A stretch of DNA of 5,807 nt from NCBI GenBank assembly GCA_902386085.1, contig CABMIA010000191.1:1-5807 (forward strand). The letters run 5' to 3'. The notes under the pieces were generated by a model, which was not told where the DNA came from, did not search any database, and worked only from the letters and a program-made list of their open reading frames with translations. The position numbers were made by a program, and so were the translations under genes. This DNA is from an uncultured archaeon (GTDB lineage: Archaea; Halobacteriota; Methanosarcinia; Methanosarcinales; Methanoperedenaceae). Positions 1 through 5,762 of this stretch are shown here, piece after piece. The first letter of the stretch is position 1. Every line of letters begins with the position of its first letter.

Positions 1-1
1 A

Positions 2-901
2 ATAGAACACAGGAAATTGGTTGATGATAATCTTCTTGACGAACCTATTTTGGGTCTTATAAAAACATCTGATCAAGATGAAATAATCTATGGAGTTATT
101 ATTGATGCTTCAAAGGAGTTTCGTGAATATTTGAATCCACATACGAGCCCAAAAATAAATCTTCAAGAAAAGCACAAAGAGTTCAGACCATATGAGCTGA
201 AAGACTCAGAGAGTAGGGCAATTTTATTCCTATCTAAAATATTCTTGCTCAAAAATCCTATTCGATTTGATCAAATTAAAGTAATGAATGGAAAAACCTT
301 CAAACCCAAAGATTATCGAGCTGCTGTGTTTATTGACCTTAATAAAAGTAAGTTAAATCCAGAGGAAATATTTGAGGAACGGAAGGAATTTGAATCATTT
401 TCTAATAATCCCTTTGTTCAACTTTTGGATTATAATAAAGAAGATAATCTTACAAACGCATTTGTTTTTATTTTGAAAAATAATGATGATATAAAAAAAG
501 AGTTTTTAAAGTTATGTGGTATTAACAAAAATTCCATTAATTTTGAGATGTACCTAAGAAAACAACTTGAATCCGTGAGAACTCGAAAAAAAAGCATACC
601 GGACATAACTTTTAGCTCGCAAGAGCACAATGGCTTCAGAGTTCTTATCGAGGCAAAATTATTTTCACGCGTTGATAAAGAACAACTAAAAAAATATAGA
701 AAATACTCTAATTGTGAAGTTATTTGTATTACACGATCTGGAAAGAAAATGGATGTGAATGGTGTTAAATTCATATCGTGGACGGATATCTATACTTGCA
801 TTAAGAACCTATCCGAATCGGTCCCTATAAGAAAACAAAAGAAAAAGTTGATGGCGGATTATTTCCTTGGATATCTTACAAATTTGGGACTTTCAAAATA
901 A
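2..901 (+). CDS. PD-(D/E)XK nuclease-like protein, 5' partial
   Basis: This is the C-terminal part of a probable DNA-acting nuclease of the PD-(D/E)XK fold. The reading frame is open to the left edge. The first possible start in view is a TTG at 17, but AGGA sits only 2 bases before it and the frame continues upstream as I-E-H-R-K, so I treat the gene as truncated by the window. Counting from that TTG (294 residues), the nuclease core shows P195-D196, then E212-A-K214 at the end of a hydrophobic strand (VLIEAK), then Q223 in a following helix (EQLKKY). An upstream helix, EDNLTNAF (142-149), resembles the acidic helix that opens many such nucleases. Residues 1-130 match no domain I recognise. 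There is no signal peptide or membrane segment. The gene is Lys/Asn-rich and far more AT-rich than the operon to its right. A restriction or defence role is possible but not shown; no methylase or helicase partner is visible. Confidence 0.72.
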   Translation: MEHRKLVDDNLLDEPILGLIKTSDQDEIIYGVIIDASKEFREYLNPHTSPKINLQEKHKEFRPYELKDSESRAILFLSKIFLLKNPIRFDQIKVMNGKTFKPKDYRAAVFIDLNKSKLNPEEIFEERKEFESFSNNPFVQLLDYNKEDNLTNAFVFILKNNDDIKKEFLKLCGINKNSINFEMYLRKQLESVRTRKKSIPDITFSSQEHNGFRVLIEAKLFSRVDKEQLKKYRKYSNCEVICITRSGKKMDVNGVKFISWTDIYTCIKNLSESVPIRKQKKKLMADYFLGYLTNLGLSK

Positions 902-919
902 CATTTTCATTGGCAATGC

Positions 920-928
920 TTCTTTTTT
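920..928 (+). terminator. oligo-T tract after the nuclease gene
   Basis: A TTCTTTTTT tract begins 19 bases after the stop codon of the plus-strand gene. Archaeal RNA polymerase often terminates on T-rich non-template tracts without needing a stable hairpin, so this is a plausible 3' end. The only flanking pairing I see (CTTTT with AAAAG downstream) is weak. Confidence 0.3.
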
Positions 929-959
929 CCGCGCCTGAAAAGCGAATACATGGATAGGC

Positions 960-1035
960 AACCGAAAGAACTACAAACCCGTGTGCATCGGCGCAGGGAG
1001 CCCCGTTTTTCGAAAACGGGGTCGTTGACTCGGTT
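960..1035. other. imperfect inverted-repeat element enclosing two hairpins
   Basis: An outer pairing AACCGA (960-965) with TCGGTT (1030-1035) continues, after a 3x3 internal loop, with AAC (969-971) and GTT (1024-1026). It encloses a 5-bp hairpin (982-986 with 991-995, loop ATCG, one G-T pair) and a perfect 9-bp hairpin, CCCCGTTTT (1001-1009) with AAAACGGGG (1013-1021), loop TCG. Together they can form a three-way junction of 76 bases. The size recalls a tRNA, but there is no acceptor stem beside a T arm and no 7-base T loop. It could be a structured RNA, a transcript end or the end of a lost mobile element. Strand is unknown because the fold is nearly symmetric. Confidence 0.4.
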
Positions 1036-1066
1036 AATGCTCATCTCTACTAAAAACCTACAATCC

Positions 1067-1100
1067 AATGAGTACAGTAAGAGCACCTCGCGTACTTATT
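1067..1100. other. 9-bp stem-loop, possible minus-strand terminator
   Basis: AATGAGTAC (1067-1075) pairs with GTACTTATT (1092-1100) over nine positions including one G-T pair, around a 16-base loop that itself contains GAG/CTC (1081-1083 with 1087-1089). Read on the minus strand, downstream of the operon's last stop codon, the stem is followed about 10 bases later by five T residues (complement of 1052-1056), so it may mark the operon's 3' end. It may equally belong with the folded segment at 960-1035. Confidence 0.35.
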
Positions 1101-1172
1101 TATCTGCACTCCAGTGTGTTGTTCGTCTGCGGTTTTATTTATTGCTCTCCTATAATCTATTTCATACACCAA

Positions 1173-1192
1173 CAAGAAATGAAACGTTCTTG
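1173..1192. other. 6-bp hairpin just past the operon's last stop
   Basis: CAAGAA (1173-1178) pairs perfectly with TTCTTG (1187-1192) around an 8-base loop. It lies 23 bases beyond the stop codon of the minus-strand BatD-like gene. No T run follows on the minus strand, so a terminator role is doubtful; it could protect the 3' end of the transcript. Confidence 0.25.
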
Positions 1193-1214
1193 CCTATCTT
1201 TTTAAATATTTTCT

Positions 1215-2735
1215 TCAAATGATTACCCTTCTCGCATATTCAACGGCCCTGTTGAAATCATCAGGATTCGGTTCGTACCTTGCGAACTTTACAAGATCGC
1301 ACAGCATGAGGCACTGTTTTACATCCTCCACACGGGCTCTATTATTGGATTCCCTGACTGTGTTCACTATCTCTTCGCTTGTGAGTTCATTAATACCAAG
1401 TGTCCCTTTAAAATATATTTTCACGGCACAGGATGCTTCTGAGTATGCCTCTTTCTGCATTCCGCCATTGAACATCCTCACAGCAGCCTCAAGTCTTGCA
1501 AGGGCTTCCTCCCTGTGATCGGTTTTCACGGGCACAGGCGTTTGCGCAGGTGGGATTCCTGCACCTGTTCGGTATTTTTTGTAAAGATATACCCCGAGCA
1601 GCGGCAGAACAAGAAAGATCATCATCCAGTATGGCAAAGGTTCCTGCGGTTCCTTCAGGGATATGTCCTTTATCGTCCCTTCATGCGTCACATTGCCGGA
1701 AATTGATGCTATTCTGCCCTGTGAATCGTTGAAGCTGTAATCAAAACTGCTGATATTGGATTTTGTGTCTATTTTTTTATCGGTCAGGTTGTAACCCTTA
1801 TCAGACAGCGTTTTATTCATTTGTTGATACGTCGCGTTCCTTTCAATATACTGCTGTAACTTTTTTATATCTTCGCTGCTTTCTTTGCTTATCGCTTCCA
1901 TCCTGCTGGCATTCATCCTGCCGGTTATGTTTGCACTTTCATTACCCTTCCCGAACCTGTAATCAAAAGTTCCCGAATCGTTCGATTCCGATTTTATGTC
2001 CTCCTGCTGCTGCGAATACCCCTGTTTTTCAAGCTCCTCCCTCATCCTTTTGAAATCACTGTTATTTTCAATTCTTCTTTTTAACTCATCCTGCATGTTC
2101 TTGTAATCCTGCTGCTGGCGGTTCATTTCATCCTTCAGGTTCTGCATGTCTGAAGCCGTCTGCTGGACATTATCGGGCTGCTGTGGGGGTGGCGTGTTAA
2201 CCTGATGCTGCCCGCTGTTTATGGAGATCGAAGTCGAGCTGCCGGAAGAATAGGAGGTACTTTGCATGCTCACTCCTTTGCATTTATATATCGAAGTGAT
2301 ACCCTGCTGTTGTCCTGAAGATGTTCCCTGTTTTATCGTGATCTGTAAAGGCTGGGACTGTATGGTCTCCTGGCTTCCTGTATCGGGATTTGTATATGTC
2401 ACGCTCGCGGTATCCAGGGTAAAATCACCTGATGAAAAAGCCTGGATCGGGAAATCATATGAGAGTGTCATAACAGGTTTATCAGGAAGGGTATATTCAT
2501 AGCACTGGATATCAAGACCGTTGTTCCCCAGAACGTTATTGTCCTGAATTGTCACCGGGATTGAGGTTTTGAACGGGTTTTCAAACTCAAGGGCTATGCT
2601 CACGCTATCCCCGGTTTTTACATCCGTATTCTGGACGACCTTTTTAACAGAAAGCTGTCTTGCGGACGCTGTCATCGAAAATAAAAGCAAAAGACATACA
2701 CAGATGAACAAAACGTTTAATCTCTTTTTCAACAT
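1215..2735 (-). CDS. BatD-like secreted, membrane-anchored protein with duplicated glyco-module
   Basis: The 506-residue product has the architecture of BatD-type proteins that accompany MoxR and VWA genes. Residues 1-26 form a Sec signal (KKR, hydrophobic core, cleavage likely after ASA at 24-26; no lipobox). Residues 27-135 look like a beta-sandwich domain for protein contacts (V-x-x-G-D-x-V-x-I-x-L pattern at 39-49). Residues 136-195 are Ser/Gln/Pro-rich linker. A helix, probably coiled coil, covers about 195-238. Two copies of a helix-plus-beta module follow (about 214-285 and 289-360). One membrane helix lies at 368-385, and a helical cytoplasmic tail (404-506, with LTSEEI and VKFARYEP) ends the protein. 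The mature ectodomain has two cysteines, C78 and C152. The start has a strong GAGGTGAG site directly upstream. It is the last gene of the operon, 6 bases after the VWA gene. The name BatD rests on context and architecture; the sequence is divergent, so its exact role is unknown. Confidence 0.75.
   Translation of the reverse strand: MLKKRLNVLFICVCLLLLFSMTASARQLSVKKVVQNTDVKTGDSVSIALEFENPFKTSIPVTIQDNNVLGNNGLDIQCYEYTLPDKPVMTLSYDFPIQAFSSGDFTLDTASVTYTNPDTGSQETIQSQPLQITIKQGTSSGQQQGITSIYKCKGVSMQSTSYSSGSSTSISINSGQHQVNTPPPQQPDNVQQTASDMQNLKDEMNRQQQDYKNMQDELKRRIENNSDFKRMREELEKQGYSQQQEDIKSESNDSGTFDYRFGKGNESANITGRMNASRMEAISKESSEDIKKLQQYIERNATYQQMNKTLSDKGYNLTDKKIDTKSNISSFDYSFNDSQGRIASISGNVTHEGTIKDISLKEPQEPLPYWMMIFLVLPLLGVYLYKKYRTGAGIPPAQTPVPVKTDHREEALARLEAAVRMFNGGMQKEAYSEASCAVKIYFKGTLGINELTSEEIVNTVRESNNRARVEDVKQCLMLCDLVKFARYEPNPDDFNRAVEYARRVII
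1656..2096 (-). repeat. internal protein duplication, two modules of about 75 residues
   Basis: Residues 214-285 (DNA 1881-2096) and 289-360 (DNA 1656-1871) of the BatD-like protein align with a period of 74-75 residues. Matched positions include I222/I297, E223/E298, N225/N300, M231/M306, L235/L310, G239-Y240/G314-Y315, I247/I322, S251-N252/S326-N327, F257-D258-Y259/F331-D332-Y333, F261/F335, A268/A343 and G272/G347. Each copy reads as a helix followed by beta strands built around K/Q-G-Y, F-D-Y-x-F and S/T-G. The copies differ widely, so the duplication is old. The fold faintly recalls small PepSY-like modules, but I cannot assign it. Confidence 0.75.
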
Positions 2736-2743
2736 CTCACCTC
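2736..2743 (-). promoter_or_regulatory. ribosome binding site overlapping the upstream stop codon
   Basis: The minus strand reads GAGGTGAG immediately before the ATG at 2735-2733. It matches the 3' end of archaeal 16S rRNA and shares bases with the TGA stop (2744-2742) of the VWA gene. This fixes the start of the BatD-like gene and suggests that ribosomes ending the VWA gene load the next one. Confidence 0.7.
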
Positions 2744-3683
2744 AAGGCAGAATCCTGTATCTTCCGAACCTGAGATACAATTCGGTAAGAAGCACTCCAA
2801 TAGCTGCCAGGATTGCCCAGTCCTTTATACTTGTATCCTCAGGCTCGCGTTCTATCTTTTTTGGAAGTTCACTGTAGATGTGTGAAAGTGTCGAGCTGTC
2901 AACCGATTTGAAATATTCACCGCCGGTCTCTTTTGCTATCTTCTGCAATGTAGCCTCATCGAGATCGGCATATTGCGGGCGGCCGAACCAGTCATACCCG
3001 AGCACCACCCTGTCATTTGAACCGATGCCGACGGTATACACCTGGATGTCATTGGTCCTGGCAAACCCGACAGCTTCATCCGGGCTTATTACCCCGGCAT
3101 TGTTCACACCGTCGCTCATAAGAATTATCACTTTTTTCTTGTTGGGTATCGATGTCGCCATATCAACACCAAGCGCAAGGCCGTCGCCCAGCGCTGTCTC
3201 GCCTCCGGTCTGTTTTATCGACATGAGTTTCTCAAGCACCTTGTCCTTGTAAGGAGAAAGATACGCGGATGTTGTAGCGCCGCTTGAAAAAATCACGACC
3301 CCGACATTATCTTTACTGTCCAGTTCATTCATCAGTATCTTAGCGCTCTCCCTGGCAGCATCAAACCGCGTGGGTTTGTAATCCGTGGCAGCCATGCTTC
3401 CTGAAACATCCATCACCATAACCACGTTAACGCCCTCCTTTGTCTGTTTCAGGGGTATGTGAGGATCTGCAAGGGCTGTTATCAGGAGGGTTATCAAAAG
3501 TATGTTCATATAAAACAGGATGTCCTTCGCCTTTGACTTTCCTGCCCCGGCCTCCTTTATTAGAGAGAGATTACTGAACTTGATGGCAGCTGCTTTTTTC
3601 TTTTTGACCGATTCCCTGTAAAAATACCATATCAGAGGTATGAGAAGAAGGGCTGCAAACCATAACGGGCTTTCAAAATTCAT
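2742..3683 (-). CDS. membrane-anchored von Willebrand A (BatA-like) protein
   Basis: The product is a 313-residue aerotolerance/BatA-type protein. Membrane helices at about 7-22 and 55-72 precede a VWA domain (about 84-275), and a third helix lies at about 288-304 before a short basic tail. The metal-binding MIDAS site is complete: D92-V-S94-G-S96, a threonine in TGGETALGDG (T163) and D191 in MSDG. The domain therefore should bind Mg2+/Mn2+ and a partner protein. By analogy with the family, MoxR may remodel or activate it, and BatD-like and DUF58 products may share the complex. I chose the ATG at 3683: it gives the family's usual N-terminus (hydrophobic helix soon after Met), has GGGAGGG 7 bases upstream (3691-3697), and overlaps the DUF58 stop as ATGA. 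An in-frame ATG at 3728 would add 15 residues encoded within the DUF58 gene and is unlikely. Confidence 0.88.
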   Translation of the reverse strand: MNFESPLWFAALLLIPLIWYFYRESVKKKKAAAIKFSNLSLIKEAGAGKSKAKDILFYMNILLITLLITALADPHIPLKQTKEGVNVVMVMDVSGSMAATDYKPTRFDAARESAKILMNELDSKDNVGVVIFSSGATTSAYLSPYKDKVLEKLMSIKQTGGETALGDGLALGVDMATSIPNKKKVIILMSDGVNNAGVISPDEAVGFARTNDIQVYTVGIGSNDRVVLGYDWFGRPQYADLDEATLQKIAKETGGEYFKSVDSSTLSHIYSELPKKIEREPEDTSIKDWAILAAIGVLLTELYLRFGRYRILP

Positions 3684-4576
3684 AACCCGGCCCTCCCGTT
3701 GAAAAATTTCATGACCGGCCTGACCCAATCCTCTGAAGTCGATATCTCTATCATTTCTATCTCAAGGCGCTTCATCATTTCCAGAAGCTCTCTGTTTTTG
3801 GATTCAACCATCTCCCTGTACTTTTTCCTGAATCCGGGATTTGACGTATCCACAAGCACCTGTTCACCTGTCTCTTCGTCTTCAAGCTCTATCAACCCGA
3901 TATCCGGAAGCTCCTGTTCCCGAACATCCCAGAGTCGAACAGCAACGAGGTCATGCCTGTTATTCAGGATCTGGAGCGGCTTTTTAAATCTCTGTGCATC
4001 ATCCTGGAAGTCCGAGATGACAAATATCACACTTCTTTTTTTAAGTATCCTTGAAAGCCGGGCAAGCGGCACTGAAAGGTTGGTATTGCTGTGCACAGGC
4101 TGGTGGAAAACAGCCTCTCTTATTATCCTTAAGGCATGTCTTTTTCCTTTTATCGGCGGAATGTATTTTTCCACTTTTTCTGTCACCAGCATCAACCCGA
4201 CTTTATCGTTGTTCCTGATCGCAGACATGGCAAGGGAAGCGCACAGCTCTATCCCGATATCTTTCTTTATCGAGCGCACCGTCCCGAACTCGGATGAGCG
4301 GGATATGTCGAAAACTATCATGAGGGTAAGGTCGCGTTCCTCGATATACTCTTTCACGAAAGCCCTGTTCATTCTTGCGGTCACGTTCCAGTCAATCGTC
4401 CTCGGATCGTCCCCTATCTGGTATTCCCTGACCTCTGAGAATTCGATCCCTGTCCCCTTGAATGCAGAAAGGTATGCGCCGGTTATTATCCCTTCTACCG
4501 GACGTTTCGTCTTGATATCGATCTGCCTGACCTTAGAAATTATTTCCCTGATGTTCGAACTTTCCAAGAATACCAC
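3680..4576 (-). CDS. DUF58 family protein with MIDAS-like site
   Basis: This soluble 298-residue protein carries the DUF58 signature, GIEFSEVREYQIGDD followed by RTIDWNVTAR (43-68). A VWA-like fold follows, with a MIDAS-type set: D90-I-S92-R-S94, T165 and D189 (VISDFQD). It contains no membrane segment, unlike longer bacterial DUF58 proteins with N-terminal helices, and so is likely cytoplasmic. DUF58 genes very often sit next to moxR, and the product is expected to be a direct partner of the ATPase. It lies 9 bases after moxR and its TGA overlaps the VWA ATG (ATGA, 3680-3683), implying translational coupling. The start is uncertain: GTG at 4576 has GGA with no spacer, whereas TTG at 4567 has GGAGTG with a 6-base spacer. 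The difference is only three residues before the conserved domain. Function beyond this partnership is unknown. Confidence 0.88.
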   Translation of the reverse strand: MVFLESSNIREIISKVRQIDIKTKRPVEGIITGAYLSAFKGTGIEFSEVREYQIGDDPRTIDWNVTARMNRAFVKEYIEERDLTLMIVFDISRSSEFGTVRSIKKDIGIELCASLAMSAIRNNDKVGLMLVTEKVEKYIPPIKGKRHALRIIREAVFHQPVHSNTNLSVPLARLSRILKKRSVIFVISDFQDDAQRFKKPLQILNNRHDLVAVRLWDVREQELPDIGLIELEDEETGEQVLVDTSNPGFRKKYREMVESKNRELLEMMKRLEIEMIEISTSEDWVRPVMKFFNGRAGL

Positions 4577-4579
4577 TCC
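4574..4579 (-). promoter_or_regulatory. ribosome binding site favouring a TTG start for DUF58
   Basis: The minus strand reads GGAGTG at 4579-4574, six bases before an in-frame TTG (4567-4565). The alternative GTG (4576-4574) is part of this motif itself and would have no spaced Shine-Dalgarno. The ATG at 4581-4579 is in another frame and soon stops. Confidence 0.45.
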
Positions 4580-4585
4580 ATGCTA

Positions 4586-5572
4586 TTATGGAACCAGGAC
4601 TTTTTCAAGGATCATTCCGATTATTTTATCAGTTGTCACGTCCTCTGCCAGCGCTTCATAAGTGAGAATAATACGGTGCCGAAGAACATCCCTTGCTATC
4701 GACTTCACATCCTGCGGCGTTACATAACCCCTGCCTGCAAGAAGGGCACCGGCCTTGCCCCCCAGCGCCAGGTATATTGAGGCGCGCGGCGATGCGCCAT
4801 ATTCGATAAAGTCCCGGGTATCAAGACCGTATAGTTCGGGTTTCCTGGTTGCCTGCACGAGATCAGTGATATATTTCGATATTTTCTCATCCATGTATAT
4901 GCGATGCGCGAATTCCTGGATTTCGAGTATCCTTGCCGGGGAAATGACTTTCCGGATCTCGGGCAGGCTGCCTCCAGATACCATGGCCAGGATCTCCTGT
5001 TCCTGTTTCTGGGTCGGATAGTCCAGCAGTACCTTGAACATGAACCTGTCGACCTGGGCTTCAGGCAGCTCATAAGTCCCCTGCGTTTCTATCGGGTTCT
5101 GGGTCGCCATGACCAGGAAAGGGCGCCCGAGCTGATGGCTCTCATCCGAGATCGTGACCTGGCGCTCCTGCATGGCTTCAAGGAGCGCGCTTTGCACCTT
5201 GGGAGGCGCCCTGTTTATCTCGTCTGCAAGGATGAAATTGGCAAAAATAGGTCCTTTTTTTGTGGTGAATGTGCAGGTATGCTGGTTGTACATCCTTGTG
5301 CCTGTTATGTCAGCAGGGAGAAGGTCGGGCGTGAACTGTATTCGCTTGTATGATGCCTCGATAGTGTCTGAAAGCGTCTTTATCATAAGGGTCTTTGCAA
5401 GCCCGGGCATCCCTTCAAGGAGTACGTGCCCGTCAGCCACAAGCGCAAGGATAAGTTTTTCAATTACCGCGTCCTGCCCTATTATTACCCTGTGGATCTC
5501 TTCAATTACTTCATTGAGTTGCTGTGAGCATATTTGCGCGTTTTTATTAAGTGAATGGGTATCTTCTTCCAT
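4586..5572 (-). CDS. MoxR-type AAA+ ATPase
   Basis: The 328-residue product is a full-length MoxR family AAA+ ATPase, an oligomeric cytoplasmic motor thought to act as a chaperone on VWA-domain partners. All core motifs are present: Walker A G54-MPGLAK60-T61, Walker B with D117-E118 (FILADEIN), sensor 1 N159 (ATQNP), a probable arginine finger R176 (QVDRFMF), and sensor 2 R263 (GASPRAS). The C-terminal helical lid covers about 210-325. No membrane segment or extra domain is seen. It is the first gene of a four-gene minus-strand operon with DUF58, VWA and BatD-like genes, so it probably powers assembly or activation of that membrane complex. The ATG at 5572 is supported by a GGTGAT site just upstream. 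The gene name moxR is used loosely for this family; the link to methanol dehydrogenase maturation does not follow here. Confidence 0.95.
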   Translation of the reverse strand: MEEDTHSLNKNAQICSQQLNEVIEEIHRVIIGQDAVIEKLILALVADGHVLLEGMPGLAKTLMIKTLSDTIEASYKRIQFTPDLLPADITGTRMYNQHTCTFTTKKGPIFANFILADEINRAPPKVQSALLEAMQERQVTISDESHQLGRPFLVMATQNPIETQGTYELPEAQVDRFMFKVLLDYPTQKQEQEILAMVSGGSLPEIRKVISPARILEIQEFAHRIYMDEKISKYITDLVQATRKPELYGLDTRDFIEYGASPRASIYLALGGKAGALLAGRGYVTPQDVKSIARDVLRHRIILTYEALAEDVTTDKIIGMILEKVLVP

Positions 5573-5575
5573 TTT

Positions 5576-5582
5576 ATCACCC
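5576..5582 (-). promoter_or_regulatory. ribosome binding site of the MoxR gene
   Basis: The minus strand reads GGGTGAT then AAA before the ATG at 5572. GGTGAT matches the 3' end of archaeal 16S rRNA, although the spacing is short (3 bases from the last T). It supports this start and a leadered transcript. Confidence 0.55.
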
Positions 5583-5641
5583 GGGTTCTAAAGTTTAATT
5601 CCTTATTGAAGATTTATCTTTGTCACATTTTCCGTCCGGAG

Positions 5642-5650
5642 AAATAAATA
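5642..5650 (-). promoter_or_regulatory. candidate TATA box of the operon
   Basis: The minus strand reads TATTTATTT, preceded by GTCAAAC, which could serve as a weak BRE. An archaeal start site about 25 bases downstream would fall near 5620, giving a leader of roughly 48 bases containing the ribosome binding site. A second AT-rich stretch (5612-5620) is a poorer candidate. No other likely promoter is seen within the operon, whose genes nearly touch. Confidence 0.4.
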
Positions 5651-5673
5651 GTTTGACCCGTTCTTATCTCATG

Positions 5674-5728
5674 AGAATGCCAGAATTTAGTATCATTCAT
5701 GGACTTTTTATGAAACAAAGACATTCTG
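5674..5728. promoter_or_regulatory. nested inverted repeats between divergent promoters
   Basis: AGAATG (5674-5679) is complementary to CATTCT (5722-5727), and CAGAAT (5681-5686) to ATTCTG (5723-5728). Inside them TTCAT (5696-5700) pairs with ATGAA (5710-5714) across a 9-base spacer. The set lies between the two proposed TATA boxes and could be a regulator site controlling both directions. The half-sites are short and AT-rich, so chance is a real alternative. Confidence 0.25.
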
Positions 5729-5732
5729 ATAA

Positions 5733-5740
5733 CTATATAT
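5733..5740 (+). promoter_or_regulatory. TATA box of the divergent gene
   Basis: CTATATAT is centred about 26 bases before the ATG at 5763. In archaea transcription starts about that far from the TATA box, so the transcript would begin at or within a few bases of the start codon. No Shine-Dalgarno lies before that ATG (CTATCCCAGAGC), which agrees with a leaderless message. Confidence 0.5.
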
Positions 5741-5762
5741 CATAAAAAACCTATCCCAGAGC

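Larger units (their letters stand above)
902..1214. other. 313-base intergenic region between convergent genes
   Basis: No protein gene is supported here. A 90-codon frame (950-1222, plus) lacks a ribosome binding site, has a composition not typical of a protein and runs into the convergent gene. Because both neighbours end here, promoters are not expected. The region holds a T tract (920-928), a folded segment (960-1035), a second long hairpin (1067-1100) and a small hairpin (1173-1192). No tRNA could be fitted and no transposase remnant was recognised. Confidence 0.6.

Noticed and set aside
430..774. 114-codon minus-strand frame opposite the nuclease gene
   Set aside because: It is a shadow in AT-rich sequence of a plus-strand gene with a clear nuclease motif; it has no promoter or family-like motif.
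960..1035. Possible tRNA because of its 76-base length and TTCGAA in a hairpin
   Set aside because: The hairpin loop does not have the 7-base T-loop form, no 7-bp acceptor stem adjoins it and no anticodon arm can be drawn.
1060..1100. Possible group II intron domain V (stem with an AGTAC/GTACT core)
   Set aside because: The catalytic AGC triad, the two-base bulge and the GNRA tetraloop are missing, and no reverse transcriptase gene is near.
950..1222. 90-codon plus-strand frame in the intergenic region
   Set aside because: No ribosome binding site, it spans the hairpins, its residue mix (Arg/Ser/Leu-rich then hydrophobic) is not protein-like, and it overlaps the end of the convergent gene.
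2658..2735. Lipoprotein signal because of C12 and C14 in the BatD-like signal peptide
   Set aside because: The residues before these cysteines do not form a lipobox and they lie in the middle of the hydrophobic core; ASA at 24-26 is a normal cleavage site.
3684..3728. Upstream ATG of the VWA gene giving 15 extra residues
   Set aside because: The extension lies within the DUF58 gene, lacks homology-like character, and the ATG at 3683 has both a Shine-Dalgarno and the ATGA overlap.
3699..4661. 320-codon plus-strand frame opposite DUF58
   Set aside because: Ser/Ile-rich antisense shadow; the minus strand carries the DUF58 signature across the same bases.
1215..5572. Idea that the operon is an antiviral MoxR-VWA conflict system
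   Set aside because: The gene set (DUF58, BatA-like, BatD-like with a signal peptide and glycosylated ectodomain) points to an envelope machine; no effector nuclease, phosphatase or toxin lies in the operon, and the nearby nuclease is convergent and separate.
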